Origin: Nitriliruptor sp040882055
GTDB lineage: Bacteria > Actinomycetota > Nitriliruptoria > Nitriliruptorales > Nitriliruptoraceae
NCBI GenBank assembly: GCA_040882055.1
Contig: JBBECA010000048.1
Span: 49,725-113,724, forward strand
Direction: 5' to 3'
DNA: 64,000 nt
Numbering within the stretch: position 1 is the stretch's first letter; every line of letters begins with the position of its first letter. Of the stretch, positions 9,274 through 17,088 are shown in pieces. The position numbers and the translations under genes are program-made. The notes beneath the pieces were generated by a model. The model searched no databases and was not told the origin of the DNA. It saw only the letters and a list, made by a program, of their open reading frames with translations.

Positions 9274-10614
9274 TCAGTACCGGTAGGTGTCGTCCTTGTA
9301 GGGCCCGTCCACGTCGACGCCGAGGTAGTCGGCCTGCTCGGTCGAGAGCGTGGTGAGGTGGGCGCCGATCTTGTCGAGGTGGAGACGTGCCACCTCCTCG
9401 TCGAGCCGCTTGGGCAGGACGTAGACCTCGTCCTTGTAGTCGTCGTGGTGCTTCCACAGCTCGATCTGCGCGAGGACCTGGTTGGTGAACGAGGTCGACA
9501 TCACGAACGAGCTGTGGCCGGTGGCGCAGCCGAGGTTGACGAGCCGCCCCTCGGCGAGGAGCAGGACCTTCTTGCCGTCCGGGAGGTGGACCAGATCGAC
9601 CTGCGGCTTGATGTTGGTCCACTCGTACTCGCGGAGGGCGGCGGTCTCGATCTCGGTGTCGAAGTGCCCGATGTTGCACAGGATCGCGTGATCCTTCATC
9701 TGCAGCACGAGGTCGCGGGTGACCACGCCCATGTTCCCCGTGGCGGTCACGATGATGTCAGCGACCGGCGCCGCTTCCTCCATCGTCACGACGCGGTAGC
9801 CCTCCATGGCGGCCTGCAGGGCGTTGATCGGGTCGATCTCGGTGACCAGCACCGTCGCGCCCATGCCACGCAGTGCCTGTGCGCACCCCTTGCCGACGTC
9901 GCCGTAGCCGGCGACGACCGCGATCTTGCCGGCGATCATCACGTCGGTGGCGCGCTTGAGGCCGTCGATCAACGACTCCCGGCAGCCGTAGAGGTTGTCG
10001 AACTTCGACTTGGTCACCGAGTCGTTGACGTTGATCGCCGGCATCCGCAGCGTCCCCTGTTTCTGCCAGGTCCGCAGCTGCTTGATCCCTGTGGTGGTCT
10101 CCTCGGAGACACCGAGGATCCCGGCGAGGAGCTCGGGGTGCGCGTCGTGGACCACGGCGGTGAGGTCACCACCGTCGTCGAGCAGGAGGTTCGGCCCCTC
10201 ACCGCCCGGCCAGAGCAGCGTCTGCTCGACCGTCCACCAGTACTCCGGCTCGGTCTCGCCCTTCCAGGCGAAGACCGGGGTGCCGGCGGCGGCCACCGCG
10301 GCGGCGGCCTCGTCCTGGGTCGAGAAGATGTTGCACGAGGCCCAGCGCACCTCGGCACCGAGCGCCTGGAGGGTCTCGATCAGGACCGCGGTCTGCACCG
10401 TCATGTGCAGGCAGCCGGCGATGCGAGCCCCGGCGAGCGGCTGCTCGTCGGCGTACCGCTCGCGGAGCGCCATCAGGCCCGGCATCTCACGCTCGGCGAG
10501 GCCGATCTCCTTGCGGCCCCACTCGGCGAGGCTGATGTCCCGGATCTCGTAGTCCTGGTCCGGGTACCGACGGGTGATGTCGTCGGGGATGGCTGGCTCG
10601 GCGGCGTCGCTCAC
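9274..10614 (-). CDS. ahcY: S-adenosylhomocysteine hydrolase
   Basis: Hydrolyses S-adenosylhomocysteine to adenosine and homocysteine, relieving product inhibition of methyltransferases in the activated methyl cycle. It is a cytosolic, NAD-bound tetramer in the family. The 446-aa product has HMTVQTAVLIETL, the substrate/NAD region NVNDSVTKSKFDNLYGCRES, the Rossmann motif AGYGDVGKGCAQALRG and the conserved C-terminus ending in YRY. The GTG start at 10614 opens on MSDAAEPAIPDDITRRY. I looked for an SAH riboswitch in the roughly 120-bp leader and did not see the conserved core. A hairpin terminator follows. Confidence 0.96.
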   Translation of the reverse strand: MSDAAEPAIPDDITRRYPDQDYEIRDISLAEWGRKEIGLAEREMPGLMALRERYADEQPLAGARIAGCLHMTVQTAVLIETLQALGAEVRWASCNIFSTQDEAAAAVAAAGTPVFAWKGETEPEYWWTVEQTLLWPGGEGPNLLLDDGGDLTAVVHDAHPELLAGILGVSEETTTGIKQLRTWQKQGTLRMPAINVNDSVTKSKFDNLYGCRESLIDGLKRATDVMIAGKIAVVAGYGDVGKGCAQALRGMGATVLVTEIDPINALQAAMEGYRVVTMEEAAPVADIIVTATGNMGVVTRDLVLQMKDHAILCNIGHFDTEIETAALREYEWTNIKPQVDLVHLPDGKKVLLLAEGRLVNLGCATGHSSFVMSTSFTNQVLAQIELWKHHDDYKDEVYVLPKRLDEEVARLHLDKIGAHLTTLSTEQADYLGVDVDGPYKDDTYRY

Positions 10615-10734
10615 GGGGCTCGACCTTCGTGTCGGGAGGCGCCGGTCGGTGCCACGTCGGGCGGGTGACCGGCTGCAGCGAGGGTGGGCTGGACTCAGCC
10701 GCCTCGAGGCGCCAGGGTAACCGGCGACGCGTCG

Positions 10735-11565
10735 TCACCGACCGCCGGCCGTGGTGGTTCGGCCCCGTGCGGTGTCCAGACGGGAGACCGGTCGCCGTCC
10801 CGTCGCCAACCGCACGTCGAGCTGGCGCGCACCCTCGAGCACCTCGAGGAAACGAGTGCGGGCCAGGTCCACCGCGCCGAGGCTTCGCAGGTGCGGGGTG
10901 GTGAGCTGGACGTCGACGAGCCGGCCGCCGGCCGCGTGGAACCGGGCGACCAGATCGGTGAGCGCGACCTTCGACGCGTCGGTCTCGCGGTGGAACATCG
11001 ACTCGCCGGTGAACACCCCACCGACCTGGACGCCGTACACCCCACCGATCAGGCGATCCCCGTCCCAGACCTCGAGGCTGTGCGCCCAACCGAGATCGTG
11101 CAGCCGGGCGTAGGCCCGGGCCATCGCGCCGTTGATCCAGCTGCCCTGCCCGTCGCCACGATCCGCGGCGCACCCCGCCACGACCGCACGGAAGGCGGCG
11201 TCGACGGTGGTGGTCCAGCCGCAGGTGCGCAGCCGTCGGCGGAGCGACCGGGACAGGTGGAGATCATCCGCAGGCAGCACCCCGCGAGGGTCGGGCGAGA
11301 ACCACGGCAGCGGGACGCCGGGGTGCGGCCAGGGGAACAGACCCCGTCGGTAGGCGTCCACCAGGGTCCCCGGTGCGAGGTCGGCCCCGACCCCGACCAC
11401 CCCGTCCGAGTCGGCCTGGGACGGGTCGGGCAGCAGCCACGCGGATGCCGGCACGGGCTCGGGCGGCGGGGCGAGGTCCGACCCGGACAGGTCGCGCTCG
11501 ACCCGACGTGAGCGTCCGAGCCGCCGGGTCGGGCGCCCGCGTCGCGCGTCCTCACGCTCGACCAC
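10735..11565 (-). CDS. aat: Leucyl/phenylalanyl-tRNA-protein transferase
   Basis: Adds Leu or Phe from aminoacyl-tRNA to N-terminal Arg/Lys of proteins, creating N-degrons read by ClpS. The 276-aa product has the family signatures RRGLFPWPHPGVPLPWFSPD, WINGAMARAYARLHDLG, GGVFTGESMFHR and LVDVQLTTPHLRSLGA. The GTG at 11565 is chosen because GAGGGGAG lies just upstream. The first 30 residues are Arg-rich and not part of the family core, so a later start is possible. ClpS, the recognition partner, is encoded 4.3 kb away in this window. Confidence 0.92.
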   Translation of the reverse strand: MVEREDARRGRPTRRLGRSRRVERDLSGSDLAPPPEPVPASAWLLPDPSQADSDGVVGVGADLAPGTLVDAYRRGLFPWPHPGVPLPWFSPDPRGVLPADDLHLSRSLRRRLRTCGWTTTVDAAFRAVVAGCAADRGDGQGSWINGAMARAYARLHDLGWAHSLEVWDGDRLIGGVYGVQVGGVFTGESMFHRETDASKVALTDLVARFHAAGGRLVDVQLTTPHLRSLGAVDLARTRFLEVLEGARQLDVRLATGRRPVSRLDTARGRTTTAGGR

Positions 11566-11711
11566 GTCGCTCCCCTCGGGCCGCCGGTTCGCCGCCGTTC
11601 GGCGCCCGCCCACCGTAGCGACGGACCGTGTCACGGATGCGGTCGGCCGCGTGGGCAACGACCCCGGTCACAACAGCTAGCGTCCGGGCGCTGCCATCGA
11701 GAGGGCCACGC

Positions 11712-12587
11712 GTGCGTCTGCACCTGGTGGACGGGACCTACGAGCTGTTCCGCGCGCACTTCAGCAAGCGTCCCAGCCGGACCGCCGCTGACGGACGCGA
11801 CATCAAGGCGACCGTCGGGGTCGTCTCCTCCCTCCTGGGCCTGCTCGCCGACGAGGATGAGGCGGTCAGCCACATCGCGGTGGCCTTCGACAACCCCATC
11901 GAGTCGTGGCGCAACGACCGCTTCCCGGGCTACAAGGACGGCAGCGGGGTCGACCCGGCGCTGCTGGCCCAGTTCGACGACGTCGAGCGCGCCGTCGCGG
12001 CCCTCGGCGTCCCCGTGTGGTCGATGGATCGCTACGAGGCCGACGATGCCATGGCCACGGCCGCGGTGCGGTGGGCGGACGAGGTCGATCAGGTCCGCAT
12101 CCTCACCCCGGACAAGGACCTCGGTCAGGTGGTGGTCGCCGACCGGATCGTCCAGCTCGACCGCTCCCGCGGCACGTTCTACGACGAGGCCGGCGTCGTC
12201 GCGCGCCTCGGGGTCCGGCCGGGATCGGTACCCGACTACCTCGCGCTCGTCGGTGACACGGCCGACGGCATCCCGGGTCTGCCGGGCTTCGGTGCCAAGG
12301 GGGCGGCCGCCGTCCTCACCCGCTACCCCCACCTCGAGCGGATCCCCGAGCTCGGCATGGACTGGGACGTGGACGTCCGCGGTGCGACGAAGCTGGCCGC
12401 CACGCTCGCCGAGCGGCGCGACGACGCCATGCTGTACCGGGAGCTGGCCACCCTCGACCGCGACGTGCCGCTCGAGGAGGATCTCGCCGACCTCGCCTGG
12501 AGCGGCGTCCCACGGACGAGCTTCCTGGCCTGGTGCGACGAGCTCGGGGTCGACGGTCTCCGCGACCGTCCGCAGCGCTGGGCGTGA
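11712..12587 (+). CDS. 5'-3' exonuclease (PolA N-terminal-domain type), stand-alone
   Basis: FEN-like nuclease of 291 aa resembling the 5' nuclease domain of DNA polymerase I without a polymerase part. It opens with LHLVDGTYELFRAHF. It contains acidic metal-site segments DRYEADDAMATAA and ILTPDKDLGQVV, and the helix-3-turn-helix DNA-binding segment GDTADGIPGLPGFGAKGAAA. Such proteins process flaps or RNA primers and RNA:DNA hybrids. The GTG at 11712 is favoured over upstream starts because LHLVDG is the normal N-terminus. The last four bases overlap murJ (GTGA), so the two are coupled. Confidence 0.85.
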   Translation: MRLHLVDGTYELFRAHFSKRPSRTAADGRDIKATVGVVSSLLGLLADEDEAVSHIAVAFDNPIESWRNDRFPGYKDGSGVDPALLAQFDDVERAVAALGVPVWSMDRYEADDAMATAAVRWADEVDQVRILTPDKDLGQVVVADRIVQLDRSRGTFYDEAGVVARLGVRPGSVPDYLALVGDTADGIPGLPGFGAKGAAAVLTRYPHLERIPELGMDWDVDVRGATKLAATLAERRDDAMLYRELATLDRDVPLEEDLADLAWSGVPRTSFLAWCDELGVDGLRDRPQRWA

Positions 12588-14287
12588 GCGAGTCGCCCGG
12601 GTCGGCCGAGTCGGGCGCCGGCGCGCCTCCCGCCGAGGACGACCTGCGTCGATCCTCGTCGCTCGTGGCGGCCGGGATCCTGTGCTCGCGCATCTCCGGG
12701 CTGGTCCGTGAGATCGCGACCGCCGCCTTCCTCGCCACCGGGGTCGGTGCCGAGGCGTTCAAGGCGGCGCTCCGGATCCCGAACCTGCTGCAGAACCTGC
12801 TCGGCGAGGGGGTGCTGTCCGCCTCCTTCGTCCCCGCCTACAGCAAGCTGCTGGCCGAGGGCCGCCGCGAGGACGCCGGCCGGCTCGCCGGCGCGATCGC
12901 CGGGCTGTTGCTGGTGCTCACCAGCGGCCTGGTCGTCGTCGGCGTGGCGTTCGCCGAGCCGATCACCCGGGTCCTGACGCCCGGGTTCGTGCCCGGCACC
13001 GACCGGTTCACCCTCACCGTGACGCTCGTGCGCATCGTGACGCCGGGCATCGGGTTCCTGGTGCTGTCCGCGTGGTGCCTCGGCGTCCTGAACTCTCACC
13101 GCCGCTTCTTCCTGTCCTACGTCGCGCCCGTGATCTGGAACGTGGCCATCGTCACGCTGCTCGCCGGGGCGGCGCTCGTCGGCACCGACCAGGCGGGGCT
13201 CGCCACCGCCATGGCCATCGGCGCCGCGCTCGGCTCGGTCCTGCAGTTCGCCGTGCAGCTGCCAGGGGTGCTGAAGCTGACCCGTGGCCTGCGCCTCACC
13301 GCGTCGTTCGAGGTGCCCGGTGTGCGCCAGGTCGTCCGGCGCTTCGGCCAGGTGGTGGCGGGTCGCGGGGGCGTGCAGCTGGCCAGCTACGTCGACCTGG
13401 CCGTCGCCTCGTTGCTGGCCTTCGGGGCGTTCTCCGCCCTGACTTACGCCCAGGTGCTGTACCTGCTGCCGATCTCGCTGTTCGGCATGAGCGTCGCCGC
13501 AGCGGAGCTGCCCACCCTGTCCACCATGGACCGCGCCGACCGACCGCGGATCGTCGCCCGGCTCGATGCGGGTCTCGGCCGCGTCGCGTTCTACGTGGTC
13601 CCGGCCTCGATCGCGTTCCTGCTCGCCGGGGACCTGATCGCCGCCACGGTGTTCCAGTGGCGCGCCTTCTCCCCCGAAGCCTCGCTCCAGGTCGGCATCA
13701 TCCTGGCCGTCTACTCGCTCGGGATGCTGGCCAGCACCTCGACGCGGCTGCTCCAGTCCGCCCTCTACGGTGCCGAGGACACCCGCACCCCCGCCATCTA
13801 CGCCGTGATGCGGGTCGTGCTCGCGCTCATCGTCGGGATCGCGATCATGTTCCCGCTCGATGGCTTCGGCATCACCGACGACGGTGTGCGCCTCGTGGGT
13901 GACCTCAGCTGGTCGATCGCGCCGGAGAGCCTGCGCGACGGACCGGAGAGCGCGTTCCGTCTCGGGGCGGCGGGGCTGGCGTTCGGCGCGGCCGTCGGGT
14001 CCTGGTTCGAGTTGTTCCTGCTCCGCACCCGCGTCGGGATCGTCTTCGGGCCGACGCGGCTCGGTGGCGCCCACGCCGGTGCCATCGGCCGTGCCGCGGT
14101 CGCCGGCGTCGTCGGCGCGGGCGTGGCGCGGGTCCTGGTCCACGGACTCGACCTCGGTCCGCGGCTCGGGGGCATCGTCGCGGTCCTCGTCATCGGCGGC
14201 GCCTACCTGGTGACCGCTCGGATGCTCGCCATCCCCGAGGCCGCGGAGCTGACCGGCCGCGTCGAGCGGCTGATCCGCCGACGCTGA
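12584..14287 (+). CDS. murJ: Lipid II flippase MurJ (MviN family)
   Basis: Polytopic membrane protein of 567 aa with the repeated hydrophobic segments of the MATE/MOP superfamily. It would flip lipid II across the membrane for peptidoglycan synthesis. Family features are GILCSRISGLVREIATAAF, NLLQNLLGEGVLSASFVPAY and LGRVAFYVVPASIAFLLAGD. It lacks the large C-terminal pseudokinase/extracellular part seen in mycobacterial MviN. The GTG start overlaps the exonuclease stop. The stop codon sits in a perfect 14-bp palindrome shared with the converging LLM gene. Confidence 0.93.
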   Translation: MSESPGSAESGAGAPPAEDDLRRSSSLVAAGILCSRISGLVREIATAAFLATGVGAEAFKAALRIPNLLQNLLGEGVLSASFVPAYSKLLAEGRREDAGRLAGAIAGLLLVLTSGLVVVGVAFAEPITRVLTPGFVPGTDRFTLTVTLVRIVTPGIGFLVLSAWCLGVLNSHRRFFLSYVAPVIWNVAIVTLLAGAALVGTDQAGLATAMAIGAALGSVLQFAVQLPGVLKLTRGLRLTASFEVPGVRQVVRRFGQVVAGRGGVQLASYVDLAVASLLAFGAFSALTYAQVLYLLPISLFGMSVAAAELPTLSTMDRADRPRIVARLDAGLGRVAFYVVPASIAFLLAGDLIAATVFQWRAFSPEASLQVGIILAVYSLGMLASTSTRLLQSALYGAEDTRTPAIYAVMRVVLALIVGIAIMFPLDGFGITDDGVRLVGDLSWSIAPESLRDGPESAFRLGAAGLAFGAAVGSWFELFLLRTRVGIVFGPTRLGGAHAGAIGRAAVAGVVGAGVARVLVHGLDLGPRLGGIVAVLVIGGAYLVTARMLAIPEAAELTGRVERLIRRR

Positions 14288-14296
14288 GGCCTCAGC
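14283..14296. other. 14-bp palindrome containing both stop codons of converging genes
   Basis: GCTGAGGCCTCAGC is a perfect palindrome. The murJ stop (14285-14287, plus) and the oxidoreductase stop (14292-14294, minus) lie symmetrically inside it, with only 4 bp between them. It is too short for a stable terminator on its own. Confidence 0.8.
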
Positions 14297-15281
14297 CGAG
14301 CGCGCGCACGACCTGGTGGACCGAGGCTGCGGGGTCGTCGCCGACCACCACCACGCGCGCGACGAGGTGGTCGAGCCCGGCGTCGCGGTGGGCGGCGAGC
14401 GCCGCGCCCGGGTCGTCGTCCGGGGTACCGGCCCAGCCGAGCTGTCCGAGCACCTCGTCCCCGAGCGCCTCAGCCTTCCCGGCGTCGTCGGCGCCTGCCT
14501 TGTGCGCAGCCTTGACGCGCGCGACGGCGTCGCCGAACCCCTGGCGTTCGAAGTGGGCGGCGTAGGCGGGCAGCGCGGCGTAGGTCGCGACCTCACGGGC
14601 GAGCGCGGTGACCGCGGCGTCCCGGTCGTCAGCCACGGCGACACGGACGTAGGTGGCGATCTGGGCGCTCGACGGGTCGCGGCCAGCACGCTCCCGGGCG
14701 TCGCGGACCCGCTGACCCGCCCGGCCGACCTCCTCGGCGCAGGACCAGTTGAGCAGCACCCCGTCCGCCGAGGTCCCGGCGAGTTCGAGCATCCGCGGGC
14801 CCATGGCGGCCAGCAACCGCGTGGTCGGCGGCGGCTGGGGCGAGATCCGCAGGCGGAACCGCTCCGAGCGGACCACCTGACCGTCGACGTCGGAGGTCCG
14901 CCCGGCCTCGAGCTGAGCGAGGATGGCGAGCGTCTCCTCGGCGGCGGTCCGCGGGGCACGGAAGTCCGCGCCGTGCCACGGTCCCATCGTCGCTGGATGC
15001 GACACGCCGAGACCGAGCACGAAGCGGCCACCGGACGCCTCCTGCAGCGTCGCGCACGCCATGGCGAGCTGTGCCGCCGAGCGGGTCCAGAGCGGGACGA
15101 CGCCGACGCCGACCTCGAGGGTGGTGGTAGCGGCCGCCCACGACTGGCACAGCAGCAGGGCATCGCGCCCCGACGCTTCGTTGGTCCACAGCGAGCGGAA
15201 GCCGGCACCCTCGACGTCGACCGCCAGCTGCTGCTGCACGGCGACGGGCAGGTCCTCCGATACGCCGATCCCGACGTCCAC
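14292..15281 (-). CDS. LLM-class (luciferase-like) F420-dependent-type oxidoreductase
   Basis: TIM-barrel flavin/F420 oxidoreductase of 329 aa. Typical segments are EGAGFRSLWTNEASGRDALL, GVGVVPLWTRSAAQLA, GRFVLGLGVSHP and LLAAMGPRMLELAGTSADG. Members use F420 or FMN to oxidise or reduce small organic substrates, and the substrate here is unknown. The GTG start at 15281 follows AGGAGG. The gene ends 4 bp from murJ, which converges on it. No F420-biosynthesis gene is in the window, so the cofactor assignment is by family only. Confidence 0.85.
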   Translation of the reverse strand: MDVGIGVSEDLPVAVQQQLAVDVEGAGFRSLWTNEASGRDALLLCQSWAAATTTLEVGVGVVPLWTRSAAQLAMACATLQEASGGRFVLGLGVSHPATMGPWHGADFRAPRTAAEETLAILAQLEAGRTSDVDGQVVRSERFRLRISPQPPPTTRLLAAMGPRMLELAGTSADGVLLNWSCAEEVGRAGQRVRDARERAGRDPSSAQIATYVRVAVADDRDAAVTALAREVATYAALPAYAAHFERQGFGDAVARVKAAHKAGADDAGKAEALGDEVLGQLGWAGTPDDDPGAALAAHRDAGLDHLVARVVVVGDDPAASVHQVVRALG

Positions 15282-15330
15282 GTGTCCTCCTGCGGCTCGC
15301 TCGACGGGTCGGCCGAGCGTGTCCGGGACC

Positions 15331-15879
15331 CTACGCGTCGCCCGGGGCGTCCGGCTCGTCCGGCAGGTCGAGGTCGTGCACGTGCACCGCCGGGGGGTCG
15401 ACGATGGCCAGCAGCAGCTCCTGCCAGAGCCCGAGGTGGTCCATCACCGCCAGCCGGTAACCGAGCTGGGACTCGGGGTCGACGTCGGCACGGTCGAGAT
15501 CCTCGATGCCGACGCGCGCGCCGATGGCGAGCCGGAGGTCGTTGAGCACCCCGAGGACGAGCAGCGTCTCGTCCTCGTCGAGGTCGATCCGCAGGGAGGT
15601 ACCGCGTCGGGACCCGCCGTCGAGCAGCTCGGTCAGGGCATCGAGACCGGCCCGTTTGACCCCGGCGAGATCCTCGTGGATCAGGCCGCGGAGCTCGGCG
15701 TCGGCCTCGTCGTCGTCGGAGACGGTCCGGGGGAAGAGGCGCTGCACGGCAGCGTCGCGAGGATCCACGCCGGCCAGCACCTCCGCCAACGAGGCGATGA
15801 GGGTCCGCAGCAGCTCCTCCTCGAGGCCCCCGAGGGTCCAGCGCACCGTGGCGCCGTGGCGGCGGAAGGGGCGGCTCAG
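15331..15879 (-). CDS. DUF2017-family protein
   Basis: Conserved actinobacterial protein of unknown function, about 182 aa, that usually follows clpS. The segments FRRHGATVRWTLGGLEEELL and DETLLVLGVLNDLRLAIGAR are typical. No ATG or GTG exists in frame at the right place. The CTG at 15877-15879 overlaps the clpS stop as CTGA, mirroring the GTGA couplings elsewhere, and gives MSRPFRRHG, the expected N-terminus. A GTG at 15846 would cut into the conserved region. The clpS pairing suggests a role linked to ClpAP/ClpC proteolysis, but none is proven. Confidence 0.75.
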   Translation of the reverse strand: MSRPFRRHGATVRWTLGGLEEELLRTLIASLAEVLAGVDPRDAAVQRLFPRTVSDDDEADAELRGLIHEDLAGVKRAGLDALTELLDGGSRRGTSLRIDLDEDETLLVLGVLNDLRLAIGARVGIEDLDRADVDPESQLGYRLAVMDHLGLWQELLLAIVDPPAVHVHDLDLPDEPDAPGDA

Positions 15880-16187
15880 GACGATCGCTCCATCGTGGCT
15901 TGGAGCCCGTAACCGTGCAGCTCCTGGACGTAGCGCTCGGCCTGCTCCCGCGGCTCGGAGGCGACCAGCGAGCGTCCCTTGGTGTGTACCTCGAGCATGA
16001 GTTTGCGAGCCACCGGTTCGGTGAACCCGAAGACCCGACGCAGCACGAACACCACGTAGGACATCAGGTTCACCGGATCGTCCCAGACGATCACGTCCCA
16101 CGGGGCGTCGGGCAGCGTCTGTTCGGTGGTGTCGGTCTCGTGCTCGCGCACCGGAGCGGACGCGGGTCCAGCGAGGGACGGGGTCAC
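15876..16187 (-). CDS. clpS: ATP-dependent Clp protease adaptor ClpS
   Basis: Adaptor of 103 aa that binds N-degron substrates (Leu, Phe, Trp, Tyr N-termini) and delivers them to ClpC/ClpA. The core DAPWDVIVWDDPVNLMSYVV and the helix VARKLMLEVHTKGRSLVASE are clear. The residues forming the N-end pocket are present (the N-D-D-P type motif appears as DDPVN). The GTG at 16187 is chosen because AGGAGG lies 9 nt upstream. A GTG at 16196 abuts the same site too closely. It is coupled to DUF2017 downstream. Aat, which produces ClpS ligands, is in the same window. Confidence 0.93.
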   Translation of the reverse strand: MTPSLAGPASAPVREHETDTTEQTLPDAPWDVIVWDDPVNLMSYVVFVLRRVFGFTEPVARKLMLEVHTKGRSLVASEPREQAERYVQELHGYGLQATMERSS

Positions 16188-16279
16188 GGTGCGCACCCTC
16201 CTGCCGGTTCCTCGGACGCCTCCCACGGTAGCGGGGGCGTGTGACCGGCCCCGGACCACGACGCCGGCTGCCCGACGCC

Positions 16280-16307
16280 GACGACCCGCCGGCGAGGGCG
16301 GGTCGTC
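16280..16307 (-). terminator. Hairpin terminator downstream of the cold-shock gene
   Basis: The perfect 11-bp stem (16280-16290 with 16297-16307) and 6-nt loop lie 31 nt after the cold-shock gene stop, ahead of clpS. It lacks a U-tract. The stem core and GCGAG loop resemble the hairpin after ahcY. Confidence 0.5.
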
Positions 16308-16337
16308 ACGGGCTGCATCCGCACGCGGCGGGGTCGC

Positions 16338-16643
16338 TCAGCGGCGGCGGCGACGGGCCGCGCGGCGCTGACGCTCACGCTCTTCGAGCTCGTCCCACAT
16401 CGGCGGCGCGACCATGGTGCGCCCGACGGGGTTGTCCGCAGGCGCGGACTTCGTCACGGTGACGCCGGTGGCGGCGCGCTTGCGGCCCTCACCATCGGCG
16501 ACCTCGTACTCGACCTCGTCACCCGAGCGGAGCGTGCCGCCCTCGACCTCGGACGCGGCGACGTAGATCTCGTCGCCGTCGGCGGTGGTGAGGAAGCCGA
16601 AGTTGCGCTCGGCGTGGAAGATCTTGACGCGACCGGTGGGCAT
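16338..16643 (-). CDS. Cold-shock-domain protein with basic C-terminal tail
   Basis: Single CSD nucleic-acid-binding protein of 101 aa (a typical CspA is about 67). The OB-fold starts MPTGRVKIFHAERNFGFLTT, holding an RNP1-like motif, and IYVAASEVEGG is the RNP2 region. After residue 65 an extra tail ends in a run of arginines (RQRRAARRRRR), which should raise RNA/DNA affinity. The ATG at 16643 starts exactly at the domain. A TACGCT box about 110 nt upstream (16753-16758, minus) would give a long leader, as is usual for cold-shock genes. That promoter is an inference. Confidence 0.85.
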   Translation of the reverse strand: MPTGRVKIFHAERNFGFLTTADGDEIYVAASEVEGGTLRSGDEVEYEVADGEGRKRAATGVTVTKSAPADNPVGRTMVAPPMWDELEERERQRRAARRRRR

Positions 16644-16795
16644 GGGGCTCTCGAGCTCTCTGTCGACGGACGTGGGGAAGCTGGTGGTGGTACCGAGTTG
16701 GTGCGGCGACGGGCGCACGTGAGCGCGCCGCGCGGGCACGCGGACGGGACGGAGCGTAGCGGAGCACCTGCAGGGTCGTGCACCTCGCCGTGCGC

Positions 16796-17086
16796 TCAGG
16801 CGTTGGCCGCGACCCAGGCGCGGGCGGCGTCCTCGACCTCCTCGAAGGCACCGTCACGGAGCGCCTCGACCGGGGTGCGGGACTCGAGCCGGCGCTGCGC
16901 GGTCGTCAGCCAGCGACCGGCCGCGTCGTCGTCGACCCAGCCCTGCAGCACGCGGAGGACGTCGAGCGCCACCTCGAGCGGCGGTCGCGGCAGGTCGTCG
17001 CGTCCCGCGTGCAGGGTCTCGACCGCGTCCTCACCGGCGATCGCGATGAGTTCGGCCTCGTCGTCGAGGGGGTCGTCGCGGTACAC
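16796..17086 (-). CDS. Small protein with MbcA/ParS/Xre (DUF2384)-like C-terminus
   Basis: Protein of 96 aa. The C-terminal half, GRWLTTAQRRLESRTPVEAL followed by RDGAFEEVEDAARAWVA, resembles the toxin-binding domain of MbcA/ParS/Xre antitoxins (a WL...P...L..G pattern). The N-terminal half, acidic and leucine-rich, does not look like a DNA-binding HTH. No RES-domain toxin is next to it. The GTG start is 2 bp after the stop of the 109-aa gene, so they form one unit. It is either an orphan antitoxin-like domain reused for another purpose, or part of a system with the unrecognised upstream protein. Confidence 0.65.
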   Translation of the reverse strand: MYRDDPLDDEAELIAIAGEDAVETLHAGRDDLPRPPLEVALDVLRVLQGWVDDDAAGRWLTTAQRRLESRTPVEALRDGAFEEVEDAARAWVAANA

Positions 17087-17088
17087 GG

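Noticed and set aside
10615..10740. Possible SAH riboswitch ahead of ahcY
   Set aside because: The leader has GC-rich repeats, but I could not find the conserved core of the SAH aptamer, so no call is made.
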